DNA from: G963665085 sp963665085
GTDB lineage: Bacteria > Bacteroidota > Bacteroidia > Bacteroidales > JAAAOM01
Reading direction: 5' to 3'
Assembly (NCBI GenBank): GCA_963665085.2
Contig: CAXXXS010000002.1
Span: forward strand, 1,364,001-1,428,000
DNA: 64,000 nt
The position numbers and the translations under genes were made by a program. Positions within the stretch are counted from its first letter, which is position 1, and every line of letters begins with the position of its first letter. Shown here piece by piece: positions 42,922 through 51,717 of the stretch. The notes under the pieces were generated by a model, which was given only the letters and a program-made list of their open reading frames with translations, did not search any database and was not told the DNA's origin.

Positions 42922-44373
42922 CTATTTGTTATTTAAGAATTCAGTTAATACTTCTTTATCATCAAAATGATGTCTCTCTCCTTTTATTTCCTGATAAGTT
43001 TCATGGCCTTTACCAGCAACCAATACTACATCATTGTCTGTAGCTAAATAAACAGCTGTTTTAATAGCTTCTTTCCTGTTGGTAATTGATAATACATGAT
43101 TAACACCTTTCACCCCTTTTTGCATATCTGCAATAATATCATCCGGATTTTCATTTCGCGGATTATCTGAAGTGAGTATTACAGTATCGCTATAATCAGC
43201 AGCTATCTTGGCCATTTCAGGCCGTTTTTCCTTATCCCTGTTACCACCTGCACCAACTACAGTAATAACTTTTTGATTATCTGCCTTAATTTGCTTTATT
43301 GTTTGAAGCACATTTAGTAATGCATCCGGAGTATGGGCATAATCTACAATGGCTGTTTTACCCTCCTTAGAACGCATTGGCTGAAAACGTCCATTTACAG
43401 TAAAAAGCTTGCTTATTTCCTGAAGTGCTTCATCTTCTGAAACCCCGAGCATAATTGCCGCGCCATAAACAGCTAATACATTATAAACATTAAACAATCC
43501 GATTAACTGAATCCAAAGTTCTTTACCATCGAGCTGAATTAGGGTTCCTTCAAAATGAGGTTCCAATATCTTGGCTTTAAAATCTGCCATACGACTAACA
43601 CTGTACTTTTTTATTACAGCATTCGTATTTTGAACCATTACGGCCCCATTTTTATCATCAGCATTGACCAAAGCAAATGCAGTGCTTTTTAATGAATCAA
43701 AAAAAGCCTTTTTAACATTGATATATTCTGAAAAAGTTTTGTGATAATCCAGATGATCATGTGTAATATTTGTGAAGATACCTCCAGCAAAATCAAGCCC
43801 TTCAATTCTATCCTGATGGATTGCATGAGAACTAACTTCCATAAAACAATAATCCACTCCGGCATCAACCATATCGTTGAGTAACTTATTAAGTTGAACA
43901 GGATCGGGAGTTGTATGAGTAGCCCCAATTTTTTCCTCGTGAATATAATTTTCGATGGTAGATAATAATCCTACTTTGTATCCCAGGTTTTTAAACATTT
44001 GATAGAGAAGGGTGGCGATGGTAGTTTTACCATTTGTTCCTGTAACGCCAACCAACTTCATTTTTTCAGAAGGCCTCATATAAAAATTTGAAGCTGCCAT
44101 TCCAAGCGCTTTTGCTGAATTTGCAGCTTGTATATAAGTTATTCCTTCTGTTAATTCTTCTTGTTCATCCTGATAAACAATTGCAACGGCCCCGGACTTA
44201 ATAGCTTGTAGAATATATTTATGCCCGTCTGTTTGAGTACCATTGACAGCAAAGAATACCGTTCCCGGGCACACTTTGCGTGAATCAAATTGTACATCAA
44301 TAATCTCGATATCTAACGAGCCTGTTGATTTTACAATCTCTATATCCTTTAATATGTCTGTTAACTTCTTCAA
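42922..44373 (-). CDS. murE: UDP-MurNAc-tripeptide ligase MurE
   Basis: 483 residues. It adds the third stem residue to UDP-MurNAc-Ala-Glu. Motifs: N-terminal IIDVQFDSRKVCPGTVFFAV, ATP loop VGVTGTNGKTTIATLLYQM, MEVSSHAIHQDR, FTNITHDHLDYH, VDYAHTPDALLNVL, and TSDNPRNENP. The DNPR motif is the signature for meso-diaminopimelate, so the wall is probably A1gamma type as in other Gram-negatives. It lies 6 bp after ftsI and 6 bp before mraY. Confidence 0.96.
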   Translation of the reverse strand: MKKLTDILKDIEIVKSTGSLDIEIIDVQFDSRKVCPGTVFFAVNGTQTDGHKYILQAIKSGAVAIVYQDEQEELTEGITYIQAANSAKALGMAASNFYMRPSEKMKLVGVTGTNGKTTIATLLYQMFKNLGYKVGLLSTIENYIHEEKIGATHTTPDPVQLNKLLNDMVDAGVDYCFMEVSSHAIHQDRIEGLDFAGGIFTNITHDHLDYHKTFSEYINVKKAFFDSLKSTAFALVNADDKNGAVMVQNTNAVIKKYSVSRMADFKAKILEPHFEGTLIQLDGKELWIQLIGLFNVYNVLAVYGAAIMLGVSEDEALQEISKLFTVNGRFQPMRSKEGKTAIVDYAHTPDALLNVLQTIKQIKADNQKVITVVGAGGNRDKEKRPEMAKIAADYSDTVILTSDNPRNENPDDIIADMQKGVKGVNHVLSITNRKEAIKTAVYLATDNDVVLVAGKGHETYQEIKGERHHFDDKEVLTEFLNNK

Positions 44374-44379
44374 TTTTTT

Positions 44380-46497
44380 TTACATATAACTCATTTCGAG
44401 TGTAATCGTTTTATTATTTCCTATTGATGTTCCCGGATCCAGTGATTGTTTAACGACTTTTCCCCTCCCTTTGACCTCTACTGATAAACCAGCATTTTCA
44501 AGAAGAAAAACAGCATCTTTCATCCCCATCTCAACTACATTTGGCACCAGTTTATCTTTTACAATTTCATTTTTATATCGAATCGAATTATTTTCTTTTT
44601 TCGTTGTCACCCAATCAGAATAAATATCATTTTCTATTGTAGAGCAGCCTATTTGATTAAGAACATAATCAAGCTCTTTTTTGTAACCATGTTTAGAGTA
44701 AGGTGCATCAGAAGGAGACACATTTTCTGCAAGGATGGTATTATGCAATGTGTAATCTGTTGCATACACTTTATTTGCAATCTCCTGAAATACAGGGCCA
44801 GCAACCTGGTTCCCGTAATACACATCACTTGATGGCGCATTAACAACAACAATGCATGAATATTTGGGGTTATCAGCAGGGAAATAACCAACAAAAGATG
44901 CCTGGTGACTTACTTTTGAATCAACTTTATAACCATATTTATCATTTGCTATCTGAGCTGTACCTGTTTTGCCCGCAATTTTAAAATGCTCACTTTTTAA
45001 ATTGGTTGCCGTTCCTTCTTCAACAACTCCCTCAAGCATTTTTTTTGCTTTTTTAATTGTTGAACCAGAACAAATAGATGAGTATAATACTTCTGTAGGA
45101 AATTCTTTTAACACCCTATCGTTATATTTAATTTCTTTCACAAAACGAGGTTTCATCATTTTTCCACCATTGGCGATGGCATTGTAGAAAGTAAGAATCT
45201 GTAATGGGGTCTGGCGCACTTCATATCCATGAGAAATCATTGGCAACGAGATACCAGACCAGTATTTATCATCAGGATACTTAATTTCCGGTGTTCCTTC
45301 TCCTTTAATCCCAACATCAAGCTTCTGGTTGAGCCTCATGCTATATAGCCTGTCGATAAATTGTTCTTCTTTACCTTTGTAATACTTATCGATAATAAGT
45401 GACATTCCAACATTGGAAGAATGTTCAATTACTCCTTGAACAGTTAGTTTGCCATATCCACCATTCTTTACATCCCTGATTGTTTTATCATAAAATCTCA
45501 CCCAGCCATCTCTTGTGTCAATAGTATCATCAATATCGATATAGCCATCTTCCAAAGCAGCCATGATTACTGGTAATTTAAATGTAGAACCTGGCTCTGT
45601 ACTCTCCCCAATCGCGTAATTATAATCTTCTTTATAGTTTCCATTTTTATCGCGAACCAGGTTAACAATAGCTTTTACATCACCTGTCCCAACCTCCATT
45701 AACACAGCACAACCATGATGTGCTTCATGTATTGACAATTGTTTTTCTAATGCTGAATTTGCTACATCTTGTATATTTATATCTATTGTTGTAACAATAT
45801 CGTTCCCGTTTTCAGGATCAATCTCGTTTTTCTCACCAACAGGTATCCAAGTGCCTCCAGATACTTTGCGCCTTAATTGTTTTCCTTTCACCCCTTTTAA
45901 CTCGCTATCAAAAGCCCCTTCTAACCCAACAACGTTACCATAATCACCATTCATTGTGTAGCCGATCGTCCGCTTTGCTAACTCACCATGTGGTTGTTTG
46001 CGTTTGTTTACCTGTTCATAGATGACCCCACTTTTATATCGTCCTAAACGATATAAAGGAAATTTCTTTACTTCTTTTATCTGGGCGTAGGTAACATTTC
46101 TCTTAACAAGGTAACCTCGTTTTCCTTGCTTTCTTGCTTGTATTAGTTCTTTCTTATATTGTTCCTTTGATTTACCACCAAAAAATTTTGAAAGACAAAT
46201 GGATAAAGAATCGACATTATCATTAAATATTTCATCGGTAAATGCATCACTTTTAAAATCCATACGGATATTAAAAAAAGGAACACTACTCGCCAACAAT
46301 CTGCCATCTGATGCATATATATTTCCGCGACTTGGATCAATATCAAATAACTTAAGAGAACTGGCTTGTTTTTCCCAGTTACCCCTATCTAAAGCCTGAA
46401 GCCAAAAAACCTTACCTATTATGGTAAGACCAAAGAGGAACATAACCAGATAAATCAGGCTAACCCTCCACATTATGTCTTTTTTAAGGCTTTTCAC
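44380..46497 (-). CDS. ftsI: Septal penicillin-binding protein FtsI (PBP3) with C-terminal PASTA domain
   Basis: 705 residues: an N-terminal membrane helix (about 12-32), the PBP dimerisation domain (about 55-220), transpeptidase (about 260-610) and a C-terminal PASTA domain (about 640-705, LVPNVVEMGMKDAVFLLENAGL). Active-site motifs: SxxK in GSTFKLP, SxN in SSNVGM and KTG in IAGKTGTAQIAN. It crosslinks septal peptidoglycan. The PASTA domain, rare in proteobacterial FtsI, is common in Bacteroidota and can bind glycan or muropeptides. It overlaps ftsL by 4 bp. Confidence 0.95.
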   Translation of the reverse strand: MKSLKKDIMWRVSLIYLVMFLFGLTIIGKVFWLQALDRGNWEKQASSLKLFDIDPSRGNIYASDGRLLASSVPFFNIRMDFKSDAFTDEIFNDNVDSLSICLSKFFGGKSKEQYKKELIQARKQGKRGYLVKRNVTYAQIKEVKKFPLYRLGRYKSGVIYEQVNKRKQPHGELAKRTIGYTMNGDYGNVVGLEGAFDSELKGVKGKQLRRKVSGGTWIPVGEKNEIDPENGNDIVTTIDINIQDVANSALEKQLSIHEAHHGCAVLMEVGTGDVKAIVNLVRDKNGNYKEDYNYAIGESTEPGSTFKLPVIMAALEDGYIDIDDTIDTRDGWVRFYDKTIRDVKNGGYGKLTVQGVIEHSSNVGMSLIIDKYYKGKEEQFIDRLYSMRLNQKLDVGIKGEGTPEIKYPDDKYWSGISLPMISHGYEVRQTPLQILTFYNAIANGGKMMKPRFVKEIKYNDRVLKEFPTEVLYSSICSGSTIKKAKKMLEGVVEEGTATNLKSEHFKIAGKTGTAQIANDKYGYKVDSKVSHQASFVGYFPADNPKYSCIVVVNAPSSDVYYGNQVAGPVFQEIANKVYATDYTLHNTILAENVSPSDAPYSKHGYKKELDYVLNQIGCSTIENDIYSDWVTTKKENNSIRYKNEIVKDKLVPNVVEMGMKDAVFLLENAGLSVEVKGRGKVVKQSLDPGTSIGNNKTITLEMSYM

Positions 46498-46886
46498 TCG
46501 AAATCTTTTTTCTTAATTACTATTTTTTTAGGAGGAGCAGTTGACTCTTCCAATCCTAATCCTTTATCGTTAATTGTTTTTAAAACTTCAGATTGTTTGC
46601 TGTTATACATTAAGTCTGAAGCAATGGTAATTTCTTCTGAACGGAGTTCTTTAATTGTGTCCTGCAATGCAACACTCTTTCTTAATATCTTCTCATCCTG
46701 GTATTGATTTGCTGTATAAAGTATCGCCAGAAATGCCAGAAAAAGAACAAATGGAATTTGCTTCAAAACCTTTTCCCTGGTTAAAAAAGTACCATCAATT
46801 AAATCTTTAAGAAGACTTCCTTTTTTTGGTTCCTTTTTTACTTTCTTTTCAGGCTTAAATTCAATATGTTGATCTTTCTCCATCAT
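46494..46886 (-). CDS. ftsL: FtsL-like division protein
   Basis: 130 residues. A basic cytoplasmic stretch (about 1-38) is followed by one membrane helix (about 44-63, PFVLFLAFLAILYTANQ) and a periplasmic coiled-coil segment (about 65-110, ILRKSVALQDTIKELRSE). This topology and the position between rsmH and ftsI identify it as the Bacteroidota FtsL equivalent, which scaffolds FtsQ, FtsI and FtsW. The sequence itself is poorly conserved. It overlaps both neighbours by 4 bp. Confidence 0.85.
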   Translation of the reverse strand: MMEKDQHIEFKPEKKVKKEPKKGSLLKDLIDGTFLTREKVLKQIPFVLFLAFLAILYTANQYQDEKILRKSVALQDTIKELRSEEITIASDLMYNSKQSEVLKTINDKGLGLEESTAPPKKIVIKKKDFE

Positions 46887-47782
46887 AGCTTTTCAGCGAT
46901 TCTTAGTTTAGCACTTCTTGCCCTAGGGTTTTTTTCTATTTCTTCATCACATGGAAGAATTGGTTTTCTATTGACAGCCAGGAAAGGTGATTTTACATTT
47001 CCATAAAAGTCTTTTTCAATTTCTCCTTCTTTATTTCCTGAACGAATAAAATTTTTCACTATTCGATCTTCCAGTGAATGATAACTTATCACAACCAACC
47101 TGCCTTGAGGATTTAAAAACCCCTGAACAGATTCCAGTAAACTTTCCAGCGTCTCTAATTCCTTGTTTACCTCTATCCTTAATGATTGAAAAACCATTGC
47201 CAGATACCTGTTTTCAATTTTCTGTGGCACACAAGGTTTAATAACATCCAGAAACTGCTGGGTAGTAACTATTTTATTTTCTTGTCTTGCCTCTATTATC
47301 TTTCTGGCAAGAAAATCCGCATTTTTTATTTCGCCATATACCTTAAAAATCTTCTTTAAATCATCCTTTGAATAGGTATTAACGATTTCTTTTGCTGACA
47401 ATTCAGAAGATTGATTCATACGCATATCGAGCTCCCCCTCGAAACGAAAAGAAAACCCCCGCTCAGGACTGTCAAAATGATGAGACGACACTCCCAAGTC
47501 TGCTAATAAACCATCAATATTTTGAATCCCCAGATACATTAAAAAATGCTTTAAATATTTAAAATTGTGTCTTACGAAAATTAAACGTTCGTCATTTACT
47601 ATATTGAGGGCTGCATTTTCATCCTGGTCAAATGCTATTAATTTACCTTTATCCAGGCGTTTCAAAATCTCTTTTGAATGCCCTCCACCACCAAATGTTA
47701 CATCAACATAAATCCCATTTGGTTTTATTTGCAATCCATCAATACACTCTTTTAAAAGAACCGGTTGGTGGTATTCACTCAT
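46883..47782 (-). CDS. rsmH: 16S rRNA (cytosine(1402)-N4)-methyltransferase RsmH
   Basis: 299 residues, SAM-dependent methyltransferase formerly MraW, acting on C1402 of 16S rRNA in the ribosomal P site. Motifs: SAM-binding IYVDVTFGGGGHSKEIL, IDGLLADLGVSSHHFD, PERGFSFRFEGELDMRMNQ and VISYHSLEDRIVKNFIR. Full length. It overlaps mraZ and ftsL by 4 bp each. Confidence 0.97.
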   Translation of the reverse strand: MSEYHQPVLLKECIDGLQIKPNGIYVDVTFGGGGHSKEILKRLDKGKLIAFDQDENAALNIVNDERLIFVRHNFKYLKHFLMYLGIQNIDGLLADLGVSSHHFDSPERGFSFRFEGELDMRMNQSSELSAKEIVNTYSKDDLKKIFKVYGEIKNADFLARKIIEARQENKIVTTQQFLDVIKPCVPQKIENRYLAMVFQSLRIEVNKELETLESLLESVQGFLNPQGRLVVISYHSLEDRIVKNFIRSGNKEGEIEKDFYGNVKSPFLAVNRKPILPCDEEIEKNPRARSAKLRIAEKL

Positions 47783-48243
47783 TCAGCCTCCTTTTTTTTA
47801 CCACCCATTATTTTTTTTGACAACGCTTTAAAAGCTGCACTATCACTACCAACATCCTCGTAATTCTCTTTTGACCAAATCTCTATTTTATCAAACTGAC
47901 CTGCGAGAACTACCTCTTTATCAGCATCAATTAAATCCAGCAAACGTCTTGGAATAAGAATACGGTTATTCGAATCGAGCGACACTTCAGCTGTGCCTTT
48001 AAAGTATTCCCGTAAAAAACGGGCATCTTCCTCATCAAATGGATTTGTTTGATCTTTGATGTACTTGCTTTTCCTAACCCACTCTGACATAGGATATAAC
48101 CCAAGGCATTTAGTATAGATGTCTTTCTGAATCACAAATCGATCATCTTCTCCAGGATCCATCTGTTTCTTAAAAACAGAAGGCATCAAGAGCCTGCCTT
48201 TTGAATCGAGTTTACAATTATGATCTCCTATGAAATTTGACAT
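47779..48243 (-). CDS. mraZ: Division/cell wall cluster transcriptional regulator MraZ
   Basis: 154 residues with two AbrB/SpoVT-like DNA-binding folds (HNCKLDSKGRLLMPSVFK and VSLDSNNRILIPRRLLDLI). MraZ forms a ring that binds direct repeats upstream of itself and represses the dcw operon. Here the first gene of the operon is preceded by three exact-period boxes (see 48290-48315) that overlap a good promoter box, matching known autoregulation. Confidence 0.95.
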   Translation of the reverse strand: MSNFIGDHNCKLDSKGRLLMPSVFKKQMDPGEDDRFVIQKDIYTKCLGLYPMSEWVRKSKYIKDQTNPFDEEDARFLREYFKGTAEVSLDSNNRILIPRRLLDLIDADKEVVLAGQFDKIEIWSKENYEDVGSDSAAFKALSKKIMGGKKKEAE

Positions 48244-48270
48244 CTTTTTTACGCGCGCTTAATTAATGAA

Positions 48271-48278
48271 CAAAAATA
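48271..48278 (-). promoter_or_regulatory. Candidate -7 box of the dcw operon promoter
   Basis: On the - strand the sequence is TATTTTTG, matching TAnnTTTG, 27 bp before the mraZ ATG. The MraZ box array begins about 12 bp further upstream, over the expected -33 region. Confidence 0.55.
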
Positions 48279-48289
48279 TAACATTTTTC

Positions 48290-48315
48290 CCCACTAATTA
48301 CCACTAATTACCACT
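48290..48315 (-). promoter_or_regulatory. Predicted MraZ operator: three direct repeats
   Basis: On the - strand GTGG cores occur with exact 10-bp spacing (the complementary CCAC begins at 48291, 48301 and 48311): AGTGGTAATT, AGTGGTAATT, AGTGGGG. Known MraZ operators are short G-rich direct repeats of this spacing, and this array lies just upstream of mraZ over its promoter. Confidence 0.75.
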
Positions 48316-48381
48316 TTTTGCCTTTTTGTTGATAACTTTCTACACATCGCGTAAAATTCTCATTAAAATCGCTCAACAATC

Positions 48382-48446
48382 AGGCTATCAATCCCCCAGC
48401 GGACAAGTCACCCGGGATTATTTCAAAATAATTTTGGATAAAGCCT
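48382..48446. other. Possible structured element (three-way junction) upstream of the acyltransferase gene
   Basis: The outer arms AGGCT (48382) and AGCCT (ending 48446), extended by ATC/GAT, enclose two inner hairpins: AATCCC ... GGGATT and ATTATTTCAAAATAAT. The stretch is less AT-rich than its surroundings. No known RNA family was recognised; it could be chance. Confidence 0.3.
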
Positions 48447-48469
48447 CCAGGAGATTCTTTTGAATGATC

Positions 48470-48478
48470 TTATCCACA
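48470..48478 (+). promoter_or_regulatory. Consensus DnaA box
   Basis: TTATCCACA, an exact match to the classical high-affinity DnaA box, located in the spacer between mraZ and the acyltransferase gene. A single box; no AT-rich unwinding region with box cluster or dnaA gene nearby. Confidence 0.45.
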
Positions 48479-48530
48479 GCACATAAAAAAATTGGTTTTT
48501 TTTTAATTTTATCAGCGCAAAAATTTCGTC

Positions 48531-49355
48531 ATGAAAGATAAGGTTGATATAAAAAAAGTCTTTTACAACAAAAATCCTAAACTTGCCCGAATAATCCCAG
48601 GTTTTATCTATAATTATTTTAAAAAAATAATTCACGAAAACGACATTAATGAATTTCTTGAGAAACATGGAGACAAAGTTGGGATTGATTTTGTAAGAGC
48701 TGGAATTGAAGATTTCAATATAAATCTCACAACAGAAGGAGAAGAAAATATACCCAACAAAGGTCGTTTCATCTTCGCATCAAACCACCCTCTTGGAGGC
48801 TTTGATGCATTTCTAATAATGAATACCGTTCATAAACACTTCAAAGAATTTAGGTTTCTTGTAAATGACATATTAATGAATATCAGAAATTTGGCTGTTT
48901 TGTTTTTACCTATAAACAAACACGGCCAACAAGGAATGGACGCTGTAAAAAAAATTAATGATGCATACGAATCAGATATGCAAATTTTAACTTTCCCTGC
49001 TGGATTGGTATCCCGAAAAATAAAAGGCAAAATTGTTGATCTCGAATGGAAAAAAAGTTTTATTTCAAAGGCTGTCAAATTAAAAAGAGATATTATCCCT
49101 GTGCATGTTAGTGGAAAGAACAGTAATTTTTTCTACCGCTTATCCAAATTAAGAAAATTTTTTGGCATTAAGGCCAATATCGAAATGCTTTACCTCGTTA
49201 ATGAAACCTACATGCATAAAAACGAACATATAACTGTAAAATTTGGAAAACCTATCCCTTATACAACATTTGACAAAACAAAATCATATGCAGAATGGGC
49301 ATTTTGGGTAAAACAAAAAGCTTACAAATTAAACAATCAACAAATTGACGCCTAA
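48531..49355 (+). CDS. PlsC-like lysophospholipid/ornithine-lipid acyltransferase
   Basis: 274 residues. The acyltransferase motif is FASNHPLGGFDAFL (His ... Asp, the H-P-L-G-G-F-D form seen in OlsA/hemolysin-type members rather than the classical HX4D), followed by LFLPINKHGQQGM and FPAGLVSRKIKGKI (glycerol-phosphate site equivalents). It should transfer an acyl chain to a lysolipid such as lyso-ornithine/glycine lipid or lysophosphatidic acid at the inner membrane. The next gene (a small membrane protein) begins at its stop codon, so they are probably cotranscribed. Confidence 0.82.
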   Translation: MKDKVDIKKVFYNKNPKLARIIPGFIYNYFKKIIHENDINEFLEKHGDKVGIDFVRAGIEDFNINLTTEGEENIPNKGRFIFASNHPLGGFDAFLIMNTVHKHFKEFRFLVNDILMNIRNLAVLFLPINKHGQQGMDAVKKINDAYESDMQILTFPAGLVSRKIKGKIVDLEWKKSFISKAVKLKRDIIPVHVSGKNSNFFYRLSKLRKFFGIKANIEMLYLVNETYMHKNEHITVKFGKPIPYTTFDKTKSYAEWAFWVKQKAYKLNNQQIDA

Positions 49356-49834
49356 TGATTCTTGACAACAAAAGCTCAATTATACGAATTAAACAATCAG
49401 GTCTAATTTACACCTTACTATTTGTAGTTTTTATTATGGTTCTTTTGTATATAAAAAAAGATCCATTTATCAACCTTGGCTTTTCTAAAACAATTGTAAC
49501 AATTATTTCATCAACGCTTTACGCATATTTTATTGTTTCACGTTATATAAAGAATTACAATTATTTTGCTTTTCAGGAAACCGAACAAAAATTAATCTTC
49601 AGATATTATTCGTTGCGCCCGTTTAACAAAACAAGAAAAACAATTGAAATTGAAAAAGACAAATTTGCTGGTTGCCGAATCGCTTATTCAAAAATGAAAG
49701 TGAAACAGCATTTAATCCTTTACAAAAAATCAGCTGAAGGACTTAGGCAATATCCTAAAATAAGTGTAAGCGCTGTAAGCAAAAAAAACTTATTGACACT
49801 TACTAAAATTCTAAATAAATTTATTCAGGAATAA
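49355..49834 (+). CDS. Small membrane protein of unknown function
   Basis: 159 residues with two membrane helices (about 16-33 and 43-62) and a basic C-terminal cytoplasmic part of about 95 residues with beta-strand character (QKLIFRYYSLRPFNKTRK, KQHLILYKKS), possibly a PH-like domain as in other small YdbT-type proteins; this is inference. It overlaps the acyltransferase stop codon by one base and is convergent with the next gene. No family recognised. Confidence 0.65.
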   Translation: MILDNKSSIIRIKQSGLIYTLLFVVFIMVLLYIKKDPFINLGFSKTIVTIISSTLYAYFIVSRYIKNYNYFAFQETEQKLIFRYYSLRPFNKTRKTIEIEKDKFAGCRIAYSKMKVKQHLILYKKSAEGLRQYPKISVSAVSKKNLLTLTKILNKFIQE

Positions 49835-49846
49835 ACTATATACGTT

Positions 49847-50251
49847 TTACATCTGATATAAAACAGTATGCCCTTTTTGCTCTTTTGAAATGGTGTTGAA
49901 TAAATTATCAAGAAAAAAATTATCCTGAAGCACAGTTTTCACAGGCTTCATTTCTGATGACAACTCATCCTCTATCCCGACGATTGTTTCTTCTTTGCCG
50001 AAAACTATTAACGATATATAATCGGGCAATGTTGACCGAAGTTTTCTTATAACATGCAGGTTATCATCCCTCCCCTTTTCTTTGTCAATCTCATAAACAA
50101 CAATCCGGGGTTCCTTAACTAGTTCAGGCATTGCTGAACTCACATCACTAAATAATTCAATATCTGCTTCTTCATCCCCTATGAAAACATACTCTATTGT
50201 ATTAAGAATTACTTTAGAATGTAGTATAAAAAATATATTATTCTCTTTCAT
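49847..50251 (-). CDS. Small cytoplasmic protein, receiver-like fold suspected
   Basis: 134 residues. Secondary-structure pattern resembles an (alpha/beta)5 response-regulator receiver (NNIFFILHSKVILNTIEYVF, ADIELF, PRIVVYEID, YISLIVFG), but the first acidic pair is absent and no clear phospho-acceptor/Lys set can be placed. No partner kinase nearby and no named family recognised. It is convergent with the small membrane-protein gene (12 bp between stops). Confidence 0.55.
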   Translation of the reverse strand: MKENNIFFILHSKVILNTIEYVFIGDEEADIELFSDVSSAMPELVKEPRIVVYEIDKEKGRDDNLHVIRKLRSTLPDYISLIVFGKEETIVGIEDELSSEMKPVKTVLQDNFFLDNLFNTISKEQKGHTVLYQM

Positions 50252-50370
50252 TTTACCAGATAATTAAGACGACACAAAAATGTTAGATAAAATGTTTTCT
50301 ACCAAAATTATTCCATAATACATCTTTTATCTTTGATTAAAATTTAAGTAGCGATTTTAAAAATATTTTA

Positions 50371-50411
50371 AAGAAAAAAAAAGGGCAGTCCATTCATTCT
50401 TGAACTACCCT
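50371..50411 (-). terminator. Terminator after the 375-residue lipoprotein gene
   Basis: On the - strand AGGGTAGTTC pairs with GACTGCCCT-type right arm (10 bp with two wobbles) and is followed by a run of nine T, 27 bp after the lipoprotein stop codon. Confidence 0.75.
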
Positions 50412-50437
50412 AATTAACTTTATCTTACAATTACTCT

Positions 50438-51565
50438 TTATTTAAAACTTATTGAAAGTTCACTTATCTCTTTTGGATTATAGGGCGTTAATTCCAATAT
50501 TCTTCCCTCCACCTCATCAAACTCGCTACCTGGAGATACTTCACCCTGGATAAAACCATCCGTGTTAAAAAATCCTGGTGCCCCTGTATTAAATAAATAT
50601 GCATCAACTGTTTCTTTATCTATCGTTGGCCACACACTATAAATCTGATTTGTAAATACCTGTTTGATGGAATATTGTTCGAGCAAAACAGTTCTACTTG
50701 TTGCATCAAGTGTGCTTGGTGGCAAACCAACTTCAGCAACAGCAACATCTGTATTCTCATCTCCTGATGCTACAAAAGCCCAGTTAAAACCAACATCTCC
50801 ATTAAAAAATTTAGCATTTGGGTGATTCGTATTTCCGAATACATCAACGATATCACCTTTTTTACCTGCAAACATTTTTAACGCACTAACAGAATAAGGA
50901 TTTACCAATGGATCTTCAACAGGTAAGCCTACAATCTGAACAATCATCTGAGCATCGTAACCATTTTCTCCCAATTCACTATAATCAATTCTAAAAATTG
51001 CATCTCCAGAGTCTAATTCATCGTCCCTGTTTATGTTGTATGGCTTAAGAATAGCAACGCCCTTAATACCGTCTCCCCTGTTTTCATCCCAGAATACCTG
51101 GATTGCAACCCCACCATCTGAATTTGATTCAGACATAGCATCTGTTATTGTTAGTTCATGATCCCAAAGAATTGTCTCAAACAGAACTTCATCTTTTACT
51201 ACAAGGTTCTTAACCCTTGCATCTTCATCACTTGTATAAGAAAGTGACATTGGTTTGTTTATTCCATAAACTGAAATTGTAAGAATTATCCCTTCAACAA
51301 TTTCTGCTGCTTCTTCACCAATCCAAATAAATGTATTTAAATGCTCATAAATATTATTCCCCTGCAATGTATCAACTGTAGCACTCCGCACCGCATAATT
51401 TTTTGCGGCACTACTATTATGGCTGATTGCATCGGGAATATCTACTTTGAAACTTTGAGGAAGGATACTCTGTTCCTGATTTTTTTCGAAGTTGTCTTCA
51501 CAACTAAACATAAAAAATGAAAGGACTAAAACTAAAATCGCTGAAATTACATTACTCTTTTTCAT
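50438..51565 (-). CDS. Predicted surface lipoprotein of unknown function
   Basis: The start ATG 51565 gives MKKSNVISAILVLVLSFFMFSC, a lipoprotein signal peptide with Cys at the lipobox; ATG 51613 would add a non-signal leader. Mature protein about 353 residues, beta-rich, with NSSAAKNYAVRSATVDTLQGNN, GVAIQVFWDENRGDGIKGVAIL and PGFFNTDGFIQGEVSPGSEF. It is a single gene with its own terminator. No enzymatic motif or named family recognised; probably an outer-membrane-anchored protein. Confidence 0.7.
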   Translation of the reverse strand: MKKSNVISAILVLVLSFFMFSCEDNFEKNQEQSILPQSFKVDIPDAISHNSSAAKNYAVRSATVDTLQGNNIYEHLNTFIWIGEEAAEIVEGIILTISVYGINKPMSLSYTSDEDARVKNLVVKDEVLFETILWDHELTITDAMSESNSDGGVAIQVFWDENRGDGIKGVAILKPYNINRDDELDSGDAIFRIDYSELGENGYDAQMIVQIVGLPVEDPLVNPYSVSALKMFAGKKGDIVDVFGNTNHPNAKFFNGDVGFNWAFVASGDENTDVAVAEVGLPPSTLDATSRTVLLEQYSIKQVFTNQIYSVWPTIDKETVDAYLFNTGAPGFFNTDGFIQGEVSPGSEFDEVEGRILELTPYNPKEISELSISFK

Positions 51566-51717
51566 AACTATTTTCTTTAAAGTGTTAATTTTCATATCCA
51601 AAGTCTTTTGCAAATTTCTTTTTCAATTATATCACACAATTTTTTAGTTTTACCCTATAGAAAATTTGAATTAATTTTTGTTTTCACATTAACACACTGA
51701 TAATCAAAATAAAAAAA

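Noticed and set aside
48470..48478. Replication origin at the DnaA box
   Set aside because: Only one exact box is present, without a box cluster, unwinding element or dnaA/dnaN neighbours.
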